Shown one piece after another: positions 12,601-21,984 of a stretch of 64,000 nt of DNA. Position 1 is the first letter of the stretch. Each line of letters starts with the position of its first letter. The translations under genes and the position numbers were made by a program. Below the pieces are notes generated by a model. That model did not search any database. It worked only from the letters and a program-made list of their open reading frames with translations, and was not told where the DNA came from. Origin of the DNA: Anaspis maculata (lineage: Eukaryota > Arthropoda > Insecta > Coleoptera > Scraptiidae); NCBI GenBank assembly GCA_949128115.1, contig OX421964.1:31426177-31490176 (forward strand), read 5' to 3'.

Positions 12601-15600
12601 CCAAACTGACAGGTGTATGGTTTTTTATTTGGCGCCCTCACGCATGCGCAGCTGCCCATGCGATTAACCTATTGCATAGCTATGAATGATATTTGGAATT
12701 ATTTGCGCGATGCAGAATTTGTGTTCATGGTTTTCCAAGCGTACCTGACCTACTTAGAGGGGGGTCCGGGGTTCTTTCCGGACAAGACAATGACAAAATG
12801 TATCCAGGTATTGTGCGTTCGAAATATCCATCATCAAAACAGACCGCAAGGTCCTATTTGGCATTTTGTGATTATCAGTTTAGGTACCTACCTACCTACC
12901 AACTTCCCATATAAATGTTGAATAAAATACGCAGTATGATTAAAAACTTTTCTACTTGTGGTAGGCTGTGGCCTGACCAAAATCAGCCTCGTTCACCTGT
13001 CAATGACCAGGCCACAGCCTACCGCAATAAGTAGAAAAGTTTTTGATACGGTAGGTACCTAAACTGATAAGATTCACAAGATGCTCAATATGGGTCATTT
13101 CGGCTTTCCTTTGGAATTCGAACGCACAGTGGGTACACCATTCAAGTTTTGAGCCGTGAAAGACCCTCTCCGAACAGGTAATGTCATAAAATATTACCTA
13201 CGAGCAAAATTTCGGAAAGCGAGGTTTTCAAATGAAGGTTGTTGAACGAACGTTGAAATTATTGTCTGAAACTTGTAGGTACCTACCTACCGAGCTACTA
13301 GAAACATTTATGGAAAATTAATCAAAAAAGTCAAACTTTGACACGCTAAGTACCTAGCACATTGCGCTTGTAGGTACCTAGGTACAGCTGTGATATAATT
13401 TAACGGCACGGCTGCAATTATCAAATCGGCGATATCAAGTCATCGAGACATGAAAGCGCCCTGAAATATCCAAAATCCGCCTGTTTGATAGTTGCAGCCG
13501 TGCCAATAAATTATATAACAACTGTACCTACCTCTTTTGCGAAGCCGACTTTGTAAAATCAAGTACAGAGCAAGGGCTACGCTAATGCACGTATATCGCA
13601 CAACAAGAAGAGGAAACTTTTGGCGAATGGTGCAGCCATAAATTATGGGTGCAAGCTGTCTGTGTTTCTGTCACCTAAATCGATGAATCCCCATTGCTCA
13701 AAACTATCGGTGAGAAGATTACTTCAGTCTACCGCGACGCCACCTATCGGTCACTAGATTGCTGTGGTGTCTGTGAAGCTGAAGCTTCCGTGAAATTTCA
13801 TGCAGCGCATAATTGGCGAGTAACATTACCGATGGTGGCGCTGCTGATGCGCTTCGCATGTAAACAAACATGTCGGATAGGGCACGGATTGTTGCCCGCG
13901 CGTTCAAAAATCTTATCAGTAGTAAGCGGTTTTTAATGTCCTCCAGACGTGAAACGTGGTTAATTAGTACCTATTGCGGTGGAACTCGAAAATGGCAGAA
14001 GCGAATTGAGTGTTATGAAGGTTTTCAATCACTGGATGGCCTCAAGCCTCAACGGATTCTCGATCTATCGTGATGGGATACTGATGGGAGAGGAAATTCT
14101 GAAGTCACAATTTCTTGTGTTGTGTGGTCGAAAGCGAACCTAATCAAGCTTCAGTTCAAACATGGACATATTTGAATTGTGTTTACAAACAAGCGCATTG
14201 TATGAATCTCCTCACGAGGCAACTGAGATTGTAATTAAAAGAAATAGTAGTAGCAGTTCCTGCGAGAGTTCCTGTGAAATTGGAACGTTTAAATGCACTT
14301 GCAAAGCAGGCCAGTCCGGGACATGCAAACATATCGCAGCTGTGCTTCTTCGATGCAGCCATTTAAAGCTCCTATTTTCAGCGACACTTCTCAGGCTTTT
14401 CTCGTAGTCATATTTTTCACAGTGCCAAGTTTGTTTGTCATCTTGACTACCCAACTTGCGTCTTTCGCTTTCGACGGGAAACGGTGAAAATGTAACTCTC
14501 CTTTTTTCCGGTTTCCACAGCGCGACTCGCACTCGGAAACGCAACAAATTCTCCGCCACTTTTTGTCACTATGACAAAATCACAAATCTTACCACCTCCC
14601 ATTCTGATGCCACTTTTGCTTGCCAGTCGTCGTACACGTGCCACTCTTATTTAAAAATGCAATGCTTTTGCAACCGACGACACCTAGTATATTCAAGATA
14701 GTGAAACGTGCGTGGCTCACGTACTTTGTTGGAAAAAATCAACGCCGCGTTAAGTCAGATGGAATCAATTAAAGTCACCAAACACCGCAACGCTCATAAG
14801 AGCCCACACAAATCTGCGGTTGATCCGTGCACAAACGTCGTTTACACGTTGGCCGTCAGATGGCGTATTCGATCTTGAAACTCGCCAATAGTCGCGTATG
14901 AATTTCGAAATTGTAGTTCCGTTGATCGGATGTATTGTCTAAAAAACACAAAACTTTTTTATTTTCTGTGTACAATTCGGTAGTATTGATCAAGGGCCAC
15001 ATTCCTCTTAATTGGTTTTGATGAAACTCGATAGTATATCAAGGTTACAAGCATATTTTACCTTTTTTGCGTTGTTACAAAAAAACTATTTGTTCAAAAT
15101 TAACAAAAAAAAATTGTTTTTACATAAAAAAGCACACTTTTCCAGCGAAAAAAAAATTAAAATATTCCACGTTAAAATAGACATGGAAACCTACAGAAAA
15201 GCTGTGTTTTTTGGATTTTTTCAATGTTACTAAAAAAATACTTCGTGGAATTTTATGAAAAAAATATATATTGTGAGAAATCACTTCGTACGCAATATAT
15301 ATTCATTTCAGCATTTTTGAACGAAAATTACTAAAAATAGAGGGTTGAACTTAAACCTTAAGACCTGTGAGACAAACTTATACATAAAGTGGTGGAGTGA
15401 GAGAGACGGAAACGTACAGTTTGGACTCGCTAGATGGGCTTATATATTCGTGCGCCAAAAAATGGAGAAACTACAGACCCTTGCAATGTGACTGGCTAGC
15501 GAGTGATATAATTGTGTTGAAGGTATTGCAAACATTTTATTTTTATTTTCTAAAATCTTGAGAAATTCAAAATCTCACACACGTATCATACTCTTCCTAA

Positions 15601-18600
15601 TGGTATTTTAAAAATCTATGTCCCGTATTCATAGTCAGATCTTATGTCTTAAGACGACCTTATTCAATTTTCAGGAGCCAATTTTCAGCAAACACAACGA
15701 CGAGAAGATCTAATTGTATTTGATTATAATTATAATATACAATATTTACAAGGAGATTCTTATACTCATGAAATCATCTTAGCCTGGATCTAAATAAGTA
15801 TGGTCTTAAGACCACCTTATATTTGAGATCTGACTATGAATACGGGCCTATGACTGTTTTCATCACTTTTCATTCATTGGTTTTGGTGAGAGAAGTATAA
15901 AGTTTTCGCTGATTTGTAGGTTAGCAAACTACAACCTTGACCTAAAAACAGCTTGTCATTGCGTGCTTTCCACCTAGCCTCAAGTTCGGTACACCTGCCA
16001 TTTACGCATGTGCAGGTTCCAAACGGTGCTTTCCATCTACGTGTTCCTTCTCGATTCTGTACCGTTCATTGGATCACCTAAAATTTTGTGCCACACGATG
16101 GAACATGTGCCGTCTGGTGGTATTTGTACCGTCTAGGTGGAAAGCACCGATTGAATGACCTTCATATAACTCAGGTGACGGGTTGTTCAGTCAGTAGCTG
16201 CGTTCGGTTATTACGTCAGATGCCCGATTTACATCTTCATCGTTCGGTTACTGCATCTCAAGCAAATCGACGCAGATCTGAAGCGTTCGGATATTCCCTG
16301 CCAGACGCGTCAGATGTACATCCGTTTGCTCGGAGGTTTATGGCCGAGGTCCCAGATCTTTTTTTGACGTATGTCAACTTGTCATTCTGCGTTGCTCGTT
16401 TGAGGTTAGGGATTAGGCATATTTCCGCATTTGAGTGAGCAACAAGTGTGACACTGCTGGCTGGGGCTGGTTATTTGGCGTAAAAATGGCAGAAGGAGCG
16501 AAAGTGGCGATATACGTGTGTAACGTGTGTGACTTTGCCATTTGCCAGGTAAACAAATTCGACTAAGCGGGGCGCACGCCGTCAGCTGTCAACTTCACTT
16601 ATTGTTTTACCTGTCATCTGTCATTATTTCATCTGCATCGTTCGGTTTTGTCAAATCATATTTTGGTCACGTGACTAACAACCAACACATATCAGACGCA
16701 TCTGCATCGCCTCTCACATCTAATTACCGAACGCAGCTAGTATGACCACTTTTTGCAAGGCCAGTACTGGCGAATGAATGAGGTAGATGAATGGATCAGA
16801 AAGCAAAAGAAAACTATGCCATGGCATTTTTTACGATATGTTTCAAAGCACACTGCGACACAATACAAAGGCTTCCCAAATATCTCATTTTTTAACTCGC
16901 CCTTCGATAAACTTGACTTTTTTGAGCTATTTTCGTCCAAGTTCATTCGGAATGAGACAAGAATGATTTGGAAATCTGACAGGTGGTCATTTTACATGCC
17001 AAGAGGTGTTCCCTTGTTTTCTAGACATTTCATCTCGAGAAAATGTGACACTAATTGGCCGGAGAGATCACCCGATCTCAAGCCGCCAGATTTTCATCTG
17101 TGGGGCTTTCTCAAGCCGCCAGATTTATATCTGTGGAGCTTCTTGAAAGCGCGAGTTTATGCTGACAAACTCCACACACTGGAAGAAGTGAAAACTAGAA
17201 CTAGAAACTAGAGAGTGAGAACGCAGAAATGTGGCAGCGTAGAGACGTATTTTCGCTATCCCCTCCACTAGGCCTATGGGAGATGCTTACTTGCGCGAAG
17301 TATTACCATAAGATTTGGTTATTGCTGTATGTGCTTACTATTAACGACACAAAAAACTGAACGACAGATGTCATAGATGGATGATTTTTTGAAATTTTCT
17401 CCAAGTCGCGGGTCGTCTGCATGCTGCAAAATTCAAGGTACGTGCAGCAACGCTAACGGATCGTCCTCCAGTCTCTGAATACCACCCAAGCTTCATTCTC
17501 AGGATAAAATGTAAAATGTCATTCATCTGTCGTTCAGTTTTTTGTCTCGTTACTGGTAATTAAAAAAAGCGAAAATATTTTAGTATGGTGAGTTCAACTC
17601 AAGTGTGATTCGAGTTGCCTGGGAGTCTCGCCACGCGACGCCCTTGGAAAGGAGATTTTCGGTAAATCAGCTCACTCGAATCACATTGAAGTTGAACGTA
17701 CTATAGTACTTACATGAATCTGATTAGTTTCTTCTTTTCAGCATTGACGGACAACCGCTGCTACTTGGAAAACGGAGCGTCCTCTGAGAACTTCTTCGTG
17801 TCCGAAGACGCCCCCATAGCCTCCACCATCGGCCAGATCCGCGTCCACGGGGACCCGCGTCCCGGCGGCAGCATCAAGCTCCAGCTTAAAGAAAGCGACA
17901 GCCCCGTCATCATTTCGCCCGGCAGCAAGAACCTCACCCTGCGCCGCAAACTCGACAAGGAAGGCCTGGACGGTCCCTCTTCGGTCTTCGTCAACCTCAT
18001 CTGCGAACGCCTCCACACTCTGGACCCCGGCTTCATAATCCCCATTAACATCCGCGTAACGGACGCCAATGACAACTCCCCCACCTTTATCAACGCCCCT
18101 TACGTGTTGAACATTTCCGAAGTGACCGTGGTCGGAACCAGAGTGCTTCAAGGCGTCCACGCCATAGACAATGACCAGCAAGGTCCGTTTTCCAGTGTGC
18201 GGTACATGGTCCTCACCGGACCACATTCGGACTATTTCGAATTCGAGAACGAACTCGAAGGGACTCTGGTGCTGAAAAAGCCGTTGGATTATGAAACGTT
18301 GCGCAGCTTCGATGTGAATATACGAGCGCAAGATCACGGTGAACCGCCGAGGAAAACCGACACGGTTCTGACGGTTCACGTGGTCGATGCGGATGACCAA
18401 AATCCTCGCTTCTTGGACGACAGGTATACTGCTACCATCCCCGAAGTGCCGAAGCGTGGGAACACTTTAGTAATCAAACCTAGGGATATCAAAGCTTTCG
18501 ATCAAGATTTAGGCATCAACGCCCCGGTGTTTTACACGTTCAATGGGATTGGTGCCGATTACACTTACTTCAAAATCAATCGGAATAGTGGTAAAATGGC

Positions 18601-19865
18601 TTTGGCTAAAGATTTAAGCGACGCCGACCTGCAGCATCCCGCGACGTTAGTGATCAGAGCAACTCAACAAGATAATCCAGATCGGTACGCGCTGGCCACG
18701 TTAACTGTATCGAGGATCTCGGGAAATGGGATTCGGTTCTTGCACAGTACGTTTTACGTTAAAGTTTCTGAACATCTACCAGCAGGAACGACCGTTGCTT
18801 CGCTTTCCAACAACCGGCCGAAGCAACACTTGCGTTACTTTGTTTCAGACCAGAATATTTTGAAAGTGTTCGCTATCAATACCAAAGGAGAATTGTCGCT
18901 GAGGAAAAAGTTGGACTACGAAGATAGAAACGAGTACGTGTTTAAAGTTTTCGCCACCGATGGAGTTACGGTGAGTTGAAGAGCGCGGTGAAACTGAATT
19001 CTGCTAATAAGTTTAAATTTCAGAACGATTCAAGCATTGTAAACGTCACTGTGGAAGATGTCAACGAGTGGGAACCTCGTTTTCGCTATCCACACTACGA
19101 ATTCTTCGTCAGCGGTCAAGCCAATGAATTGATTGGTAAAATTGAAGCGGCTGATGGAGACAAAAACGACAAGCTAGCACTGACACTAGCCGGAGTCAAC
19201 GCTTCGTTGTTTTTCATCACTCCTTCGGGAGAGTTACGGCTGCGGGAAACGGGTGGTTACAAAGGCGTAGCTAGCTTAGCCGTCATAGCTACCGACAGTG
19301 GAAACCCCCCCAAAAAATCAAGCGTTCCTGTCACGGTTCATTTTCCGGAAAATGGAGACGCTGCTGGAATAACCGCCGCTAGAGGAAACAACGTAGGACC
19401 ATTGCTTCTAGCTGGACTCGGAGCAATCCTTTTAGTATTAGCTTTTATCATAGCTTTACTTATTGCCTACATTTGCAAAGCGTAAGCATTTGCCACCCGG
19501 TTTGAATATCTTTTATTGATTAAAACTATTCCAGAAAACGAGCGCCAAGGCAAGATTTACCATCGCTTAAACCCGAAAAGTCGTCATCTACACCAGCAAT
19601 GACTGAGCGGATGAGCAATCCAATGTTCAAATCACCCACAGCTACCGCAATGGGAGGAATCCCGAGCGAGTTGAAATCGAGAATCCCAAGCCCGAAAGTG
19701 CACCCTGCACCACAACCGCCCATGTGGCCGTCATCTGCGTCGTCAACTAGAGTCAAGAAGCTCAGTTGGGGTGACAAAACCGACTCAGACAGCACGGACA
19801 ACATCAACAATATCGACACAACTCCGAAGGTCATCGACAACACGAATTTAACCGTTTATTTTTGA
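678..19865 (+). CDS. Cadherin-like single-pass membrane protein (4 coding exons)
   Basis: Probably a calcium-dependent adhesion protein of the plasma membrane. Coding exons are 678-756, 17742-18970, 19024-19481 and 19535-19865. Junctions carry GT/AG and phases agree, giving 699 codons including stop. Residues 1-26 are a signal peptide (MAGKWYNAY start, hydrophobic core, STAQ). About five cadherin repeats follow, with linker motifs DANDNSP (near residue 130), DADDQNP (near 245) and DVNEWEP (near 449), and repeat-core motifs such as PLDYE and LDYED. One transmembrane helix lies near residues 561-588 (GPLLLAGLGAILLVLAFIIA), followed by a cytoplasmic tail of about 110 aa rich in Ser, Pro and Thr, ending LTVYF. 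The linker between repeats 3 and 4 lacks the usual DxNDN, so calcium binding there is doubtful. The tail shows no catenin-binding region that I recognise, so this is not a classical cadherin. The closest fly paralogue is uncertain (possibly a small cadherin such as those at 96C), so no symbol is given. Intron 1 (757-17741) holds the mobile elements listed separately. Confidence 0.9.
757..2130. other. Cadherin intron 1, left part, no gene seen
   Basis: Begins with the donor GTGAGA at 757. AT-rich, with several open frames of 60-82 codons that match nothing. No inverted repeat or transposon end was recognised before 2131. Confidence 0.5.
2626..3001 (+). pseudogene. Decayed Tc1-like transposon with N-terminal transposase fragment
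   Basis: An element with short inverted ends: TACAGGGTGTCGC near 2627 faces GCGACACCTTGTA near 2996. Inside, 2692-2810 encodes MPLQRSTPG followed by a helix-turn-helix segment with REIV and NVSQSVI, the usual N-terminal DNA-binding part of a Tc1 transposase. A frameshift near 2815 moves the family match to the next frame, where LLATGSARITHGKGRPR continues to a stop near 2920. That is the linker and GRPR-type hook motif known from this family. The catalytic DDE part is absent. The element sits at the centre of palindrome P1 and its ends match those of the palindromic element starting at 4421. Confidence 0.7.
3211..3376. mobile_element. Harbinger-type MITE, 166 bp, TAA duplication
   Basis: Terminal inverted repeats of about 37 bp begin AGGTGCGTTCAGTCAGC and end GCTGACTGAACGCACCT. 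TAA lies on both sides (3208-3210 and 3377-3379), as expected for PIF/Harbinger insertion into TWA. The matching arm of palindrome P1 (reverse complement around 2396-2410) shows the site without the insert, which fixes both boundaries. Confidence 0.85.
3647..4420. other. Intron sequence, no gene seen
   Basis: No coding region or paired repeat recognised. It has slightly higher GC around 3830-4010 and open frames below 70 codons only. Confidence 0.5.
5952..7481 (+). CDS. LINE ORF1, gag-like nucleic-acid-binding protein
   Basis: A 509-aa protein expected to coat the LINE RNA. The N-terminal 90 residues are hydrophilic. A likely coiled coil follows (about 88-150, leucine and glutamine heptads), then a strongly Gln/His/Arg-rich stretch (about 163-230) encoded by CAA/CAG repeats. 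A basic central region leads to a C-terminal set of zinc knuckles: CFNCCNYGHVSKYC (about 431-444), then CHKCGQQHESLSC, then a third, degenerate cysteine group. The frame is fully open. Its stop overlaps the ORF2 frame, which is open from 7469, so the two ORFs are tightly linked. Confidence 0.9.
   Translation: MTTRQASTSPMDERRQTKRSREDSDPNAYKSIMEQQDDQPTDQNTLSESSLDESRRYVSAPELSFADSKQVKNRRKSEEIVLNEILQALDTIKFAINLDDPDEYTIQKYKQLTDARETIYTNLILLNSRNKQLEVENLQLKMELQCFNQKEQFFEAMPTNLRNSTEQQQQQQQQQWRHEPHEQRHQQQHEQQQRGQQQPQWRQHSQERRQQQQHQPLQQVQRQHQASYADLVKSYGEVPKKPNRDENSESDKWKTPEKPQEKENEIYIEGKEDKEDIETTWKTIRKKISTKEIGGGVRNVIKINKNKILIQTTDAEQKQKLIDIIKPEQLVTLKEEDRRNPTLQICGIHGDLDADELKDLIFLENEDLAEKFTLKDLQDGIKLLTKRKCRNPAKENWLLEVDPDIAKALLKKGTLNLNLMRHYVEERIEVAICFNCCNYGHVSKYCSEENSICHKCGQQHESLSCNNPLNCINCRKMRITPRAHSARDPNCPCMKRKQDIQRKNINYFH
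7511..10915 (+). pseudogene. LINE ORF2, endonuclease and reverse transcriptase, one stop codon
   Basis: The protein cuts target DNA and primes reverse transcription there. The APE endonuclease comes first, with GFWNCQG, SETWL, GDFNARIG and SDHMLC (to about residue 285). The reverse transcriptase follows, with VDFKAAFDS, LQGDTMSPLLFS and the catalytic YADD at about 9724. The C terminus carries CSVCNVQRLETVEHILFDC, a CCHC finger typical of these LINEs. A single TAG at 8999-9001 interrupts the frame between the two domains. The frame is otherwise open from 7469 to 10915, and the sequence between the stop and the next ATG at 9170 reads through with plausible LINE protein (SPNGSTAGWDGLSNEF). No ATG starts ORF2; the first in-frame near-start is GTG at 7511, so translation may depend on reinitiation after ORF1. 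Confidence 0.9.
11184..11792. mobile_element. Insertion element E, CACGTTTCCCGT inverted ends
   Basis: CACGTTTCCCGT at 11184 faces ACGGGAAACGTG ending at 11792, with AATT(C) on both sides. The mirror arm of palindrome D lacks this 609-bp block, which confirms it as an insertion. It contains GTT/ATT-rich sequence around 11610-11670 and no recognised protein. Superfamily unknown. Confidence 0.65.
11847..12340. other. Intron sequence with a 15-bp G run
   Basis: No gene seen. A homopolymer of 15 G at 11956-11970 lies in AT-rich sequence. Confidence 0.5.
12343..12482. mobile_element. MITE with GCGTTTTCCACTGG ends
   Basis: About 140 bp with inverted ends GCGTTTTCCACTGG plus AAAAAAAGTGCGCACTTTTT on the left, answered on the right by AGTGCGCACTTTTTTTCCCA and GTGGAAAACGC. 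TTA on both sides (12340-12342 and 12482-12484) suggests a Harbinger-type duplication. A partial relative with the same TTCCACTGGG and GTGCGCACTTT pieces lies at about 26380-26470. Confidence 0.7.
12809..13135. repeat. Imperfect palindrome around GGCTGTGGCCTG
   Basis: Central arms TTTTCTACTTGTGGTAGGC and GGCCACAGCCTACC (12950-13045) are nearly perfect. Outer parts (TCAGTTTAGGTACCTACC facing GGTAGGTACCTAAACTGA, and GTGCGTTCGAA facing TTCGAACGCAC) are more diverged. Probably a MITE inserted in an older palindrome. Confidence 0.6.
13379..13530. mobile_element. MITE with TAGGTACAG ends
   Basis: About 150 bp. The left arm GGTACAGCTGTGATATAATT plus GGCACGGCTGCAATTATCAAA faces TTTGATAGTTGCAGCCGTGCC plus AATTATATAACAACTGTACC. 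Arms are about 48 bp; the duplication is unclear because the flanks are themselves TAGGTACC-rich. Confidence 0.65.
13531..14161. other. Intron sequence, unrecognised
   Basis: Moderate GC and open frames of 60-80 codons on both strands. Nothing is recognisable, although it adjoins the SWIM fragment and could be an eroded part of the same element. Confidence 0.4.
14162..14407 (+). pseudogene. SWIM zinc-finger fragment
   Basis: An 81-codon open frame contains FKCTCKAGQSGTCKHIAAVL, a C-x-C-xn-C-x-H SWIM finger (residues about 44-62). In other insect genomes SWIM fingers of this kind occur in uncharacterised, often multi-copy proteins, some linked to YqaJ-type nucleases. Only the finger is preserved; the frame stops 20 codons later in unrelated sequence. 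It lies in cadherin intron 1 and is probably a remnant of a mobile or captured gene. Confidence 0.5.
14408..15618. other. AT-rich intron sequence
   Basis: No gene seen. 14990-15330 is very AT-rich with A runs. Confidence 0.5.
15621..15847. mobile_element. MITE with CCCGTATTCATAGTC ends
   Basis: CCCGTATTCATAGTCAGATC at about 15622 faces GATCTGACTATGAATACGGG ending at 15846. Inner arms contain TCTTAAGACGACCTTAT and ATGGTCTTAAGACCACC. CTATG lies outside both ends. Shares the outer 15 bp of its ends with the element at 50861-51101. Confidence 0.75.
15963..16150. mobile_element. MITE with GTGCTTTCCACCTAG ends
   Basis: GTGCTTTCCACCTAG near 15963 faces CTAGGTGGAAAGCAC near 16148. An internal partial copy of the same end (GGTGCTTTCCATCTACG) lies at 16025. 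No coding content. Confidence 0.55.
16196..16738. mobile_element. 543-bp element with AGCTGCGTTCGG ends
   Basis: AGCTGCGTTCGGTTATTA at 16196 faces TAATTACCGAACGCAGCT ending at 16738, with AGT on each side. The GTTCGGTTA motif recurs inside (near 16244). No recognisable transposase. Confidence 0.65.
16741..17211 (+). pseudogene. Degenerate mariner-like transposase fragment
   Basis: The 16753-17211 frame ends with NWPERSPDLKPPDFHLWGFL and a following KARVY, the C-terminal catalytic block (WPxRSPDLxPxDFxLWG) of mariner-like transposases common in insects. A short internal repeat has duplicated the block: KPPDFHLWGFL is followed at once by KPPDLYLWSFL. Upstream residues are only loosely transposase-like and the N-terminal half is missing. 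It abuts the element ending at 16738. Not functional. Confidence 0.75.
17346..17552. repeat. Short palindrome with ACTGAACGACAGATG arms
   Basis: GACACAAAAAACTGAACGAC near 17346 faces GTCGTTCAGTTTTTTGTCTC near 17530-17550. It may be the terminal repeat region of the mariner-like element. The GTCGTTCAGTTTT piece also occurs in palindrome P1. Confidence 0.5.
17581..17704. mobile_element. MITE just upstream of cadherin exon 2
   Basis: TAGTATGGTGAGTTCAACTC at 17581 faces GAAGTTGAACGTACTATA ending near 17704. It lies 37 bp from the splice acceptor at 17741, so it could affect the branch point or polypyrimidine region. Confidence 0.6.
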
Positions 19866-20246
19866 TCAACAGACTGAACTCAAACCCTCCTCTGTAAAAC
19901 ACTTCCACTTGCGTAGTAATAAATTGTTGTTATTACGATTGCTATTATTTTCCCTTGGCTGAATTCCGTGAAAAAGATGTGGGTCAAGAGGTCGACGAGC
20001 CGGCGCCGCGCTGCATAATTTCGGCATGCATTATATTAAAAAAAAAAATGAAATAATATTCAAAACTTGTCACATTACTTCGACGAGGGAGAAAGTGTGA
20101 GATTCCAGTATTCCCAATAGAGACACCTCATGGGTCTTTCCAGTAAACACATAGGAGACGCGAAGAAAGAGACATTAAAAGAGAGAGTTTAGTGTATGCA
20201 CATCCTGATTCATCGAACACTTCTTGCGTGACCAGTGAAGAAGAAT
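19866..20246. other. Cadherin 3' UTR and lectin 5' region
   Basis: Contains the cadherin poly(A) signal AATAAA at 19918-19923, then about 320 bp before the lectin ATG, which must hold the lectin promoter. No clear TATA box. A purine-rich stretch (20140-20200) precedes the start. Confidence 0.5.
19918..19923 (+). terminator. Poly(A) signal of the cadherin gene
   Basis: AATAAA 53 bp after the cadherin stop codon, the first such hexamer on the strand. Confidence 0.7.
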
Positions 20247-21881
20247 ATGAGTTCCATGAAGCGTTGTTTATTAGTCCTCGCTCTATTAGGCGCGCACTTC
20301 AGCTACGCCATTTACGCTGTGAATAATGAAACTGCAGTGAGAAAAATCGAGGATAATCCCGCGATATGGACCGAAGAGGGTATCTGGGGACCGTTGCTCG
20401 AAGAATGGGCACTGAGTGGCAGCCATCGGTAAGCAATAATCGATTAGTTTTACCGTGTCAATTATTGTCCTGGCCGAATTTTACGGGCCCGTTCCACTTC
20501 TTTTCGCAACCGGTTGTAAAATTAGATCTATCCACATTATTTTTTATTCTAGTTTATTTCTTGATAGTGCCTTCTTAAGCACGCCATTATATAAATAAAT
20601 GTTTAAATAATGAAACATTACCCTACAGAGAAAAACGTGTCATGAAACTGATACCGGTCAGTGAAGCACTAGTGACAGAAGAACAGGTCTATTCCATTAA
20701 AAATGAAGAAAAAGAGAGCAAAATATCACCCGGAGGAATCCCGGGCAAAATTACAAATGGAGGTGTGAACCGCCCACCCATGCGACAAGTTACAGATACG
20801 GATCTTTACTTGCTCGGCGCCATCGAAAAATTAGTATACCGCGTAGATTTCATGGAAAAACGACTGAGAAGAGTCGAAGAAATGCTTTACTATGTAATGG
20901 CTGGCAATCGTGTGGACACTGGTAATTTTCTTTTTACCTACTATGATTCCTTTTTTTTTCATCATAAAGATCAGTCCACAGACTGGCTAGACTCGCACTT
21001 TCATCCTTTCCTATCCCGGGCTAGTCGATGGTTTTCCCAAAAAATATACTTATCTGGGTGTTCCGTCCAACTAGCCCATGCCTCACGAGGTCATCGCATC
21101 ACTTGAGAAGCAAGCACGCAAAACATAATAAATTCAGTTTTGGTGAAAATTGAGTCAATGATGTATTAATGTTTCTGTATTCAAAGGGGGAATGAAATCT
21201 GATGATGCCACCGGAATTCAAGTGGCTGCATCATATCCCACTTGAAATCAAGCACCAAATTGTAACGAATGGACAAAGCTGAGGTGACAAAGGTGATTTT
21301 TGCGTGCTTGCTCTTCACTTAAGCCAACGCGCATTATAACAATCGCAGCGCTTTTCAAGCACTTCAATTTGCAGAAGCCTGCCCTGAAAATTACACGAGA
21401 GCTGGAAAAGGTTGTTATTTATTCTCCAGTGCAGCAGGAAGAGAATACGACTGGAAAGTCGCAAGTAAACAATGCAAGAGACTTGGCGGAGCCCTAGCTG
21501 AGCTCGAAACAATCGAAGAAAACCAAGATGTCATAGCCCACTTACAGAGCAACCAACATTTACGAGGTAAAGCTCCACTGCATTGGCAATGCCTGATTCA
21601 ACAAGTTTGTTTTTTCTGTAGGCAAAGATTACTGGACTGGCGGCTTGAACCCAGGTCTGCTCTGGATCTGGAGCAACAGCGCCAGACCGGTCGGAAGCAA
21701 CAGTTCCACAATCTTGGGCGAAGGTCGCTGCTTGAGGCTCGCTTACAATCCCGCCATCCGCTCTTACGCCTACAAAGGCACGGACTGCTCTATCCGCTAC
21801 AGCTACATCTGCGAGCTGCCAAACACGACCAGCAGCAACGAAATCCAAAGACTAGGAAAATCCAAACAAATTTTTAATTGA
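20247..21881 (+). CDS. Secreted C-type lectin-domain protein (4 exons)
   Basis: Coding exons 20247-20428, 20629-20921, 21375-21566 and 21622-21881, all with GT/AG junctions and consistent phase, giving 308 aa. The ATG at 20247 is chosen because it heads a good signal peptide (MSSMKRCLLVLALLGAHFSY); an in-frame GTG upstream is unlikely. Residues about 60-155 form a charged stem with a short heptad-like helix (LYLLGAIEKLVYRVDFMEKR). The C-type lectin fold covers about 161-285 and has six cysteines, including ACPENY, KGCYLF, SKQCKRLGG, GEGRCLRL, GTDCS and YICEL. The long-loop calcium motif (EPN or QPD) and WND are absent, so calcium-dependent sugar binding is not expected from the sequence. Possible roles are immune recognition or extracellular matrix; neither can be decided here. 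No transmembrane segment. Confidence 0.9.
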
Positions 21882-21887
21882 ACATAA

Positions 21888-21929
21888 TTTATTTTGTACT
21901 GTAACGTTAATAATGATAATGATAATAAA
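21888..21929. terminator. Facing poly(A) signals of the lectin and MBD-R2 genes
   Basis: AATAAA on the + strand at 21924-21929 serves the lectin. TTTATT at 21888-21893, which is AATAAA on the - strand, would serve the MBD-R2-like gene. If both are used the two 3' UTRs overlap. Confidence 0.65.
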
Positions 21930-21984
21930 CAATAAGAACTCTCTTAAAAAAATATCAAACTAAAACATTTCACAGAACTTTGTA

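Noticed and set aside
17738..18400. 220-codon frame opposite the cadherin exon
   Set aside because: Antisense shadow of a codon-biased exon; the + strand has clear cadherin motifs and splice sites.
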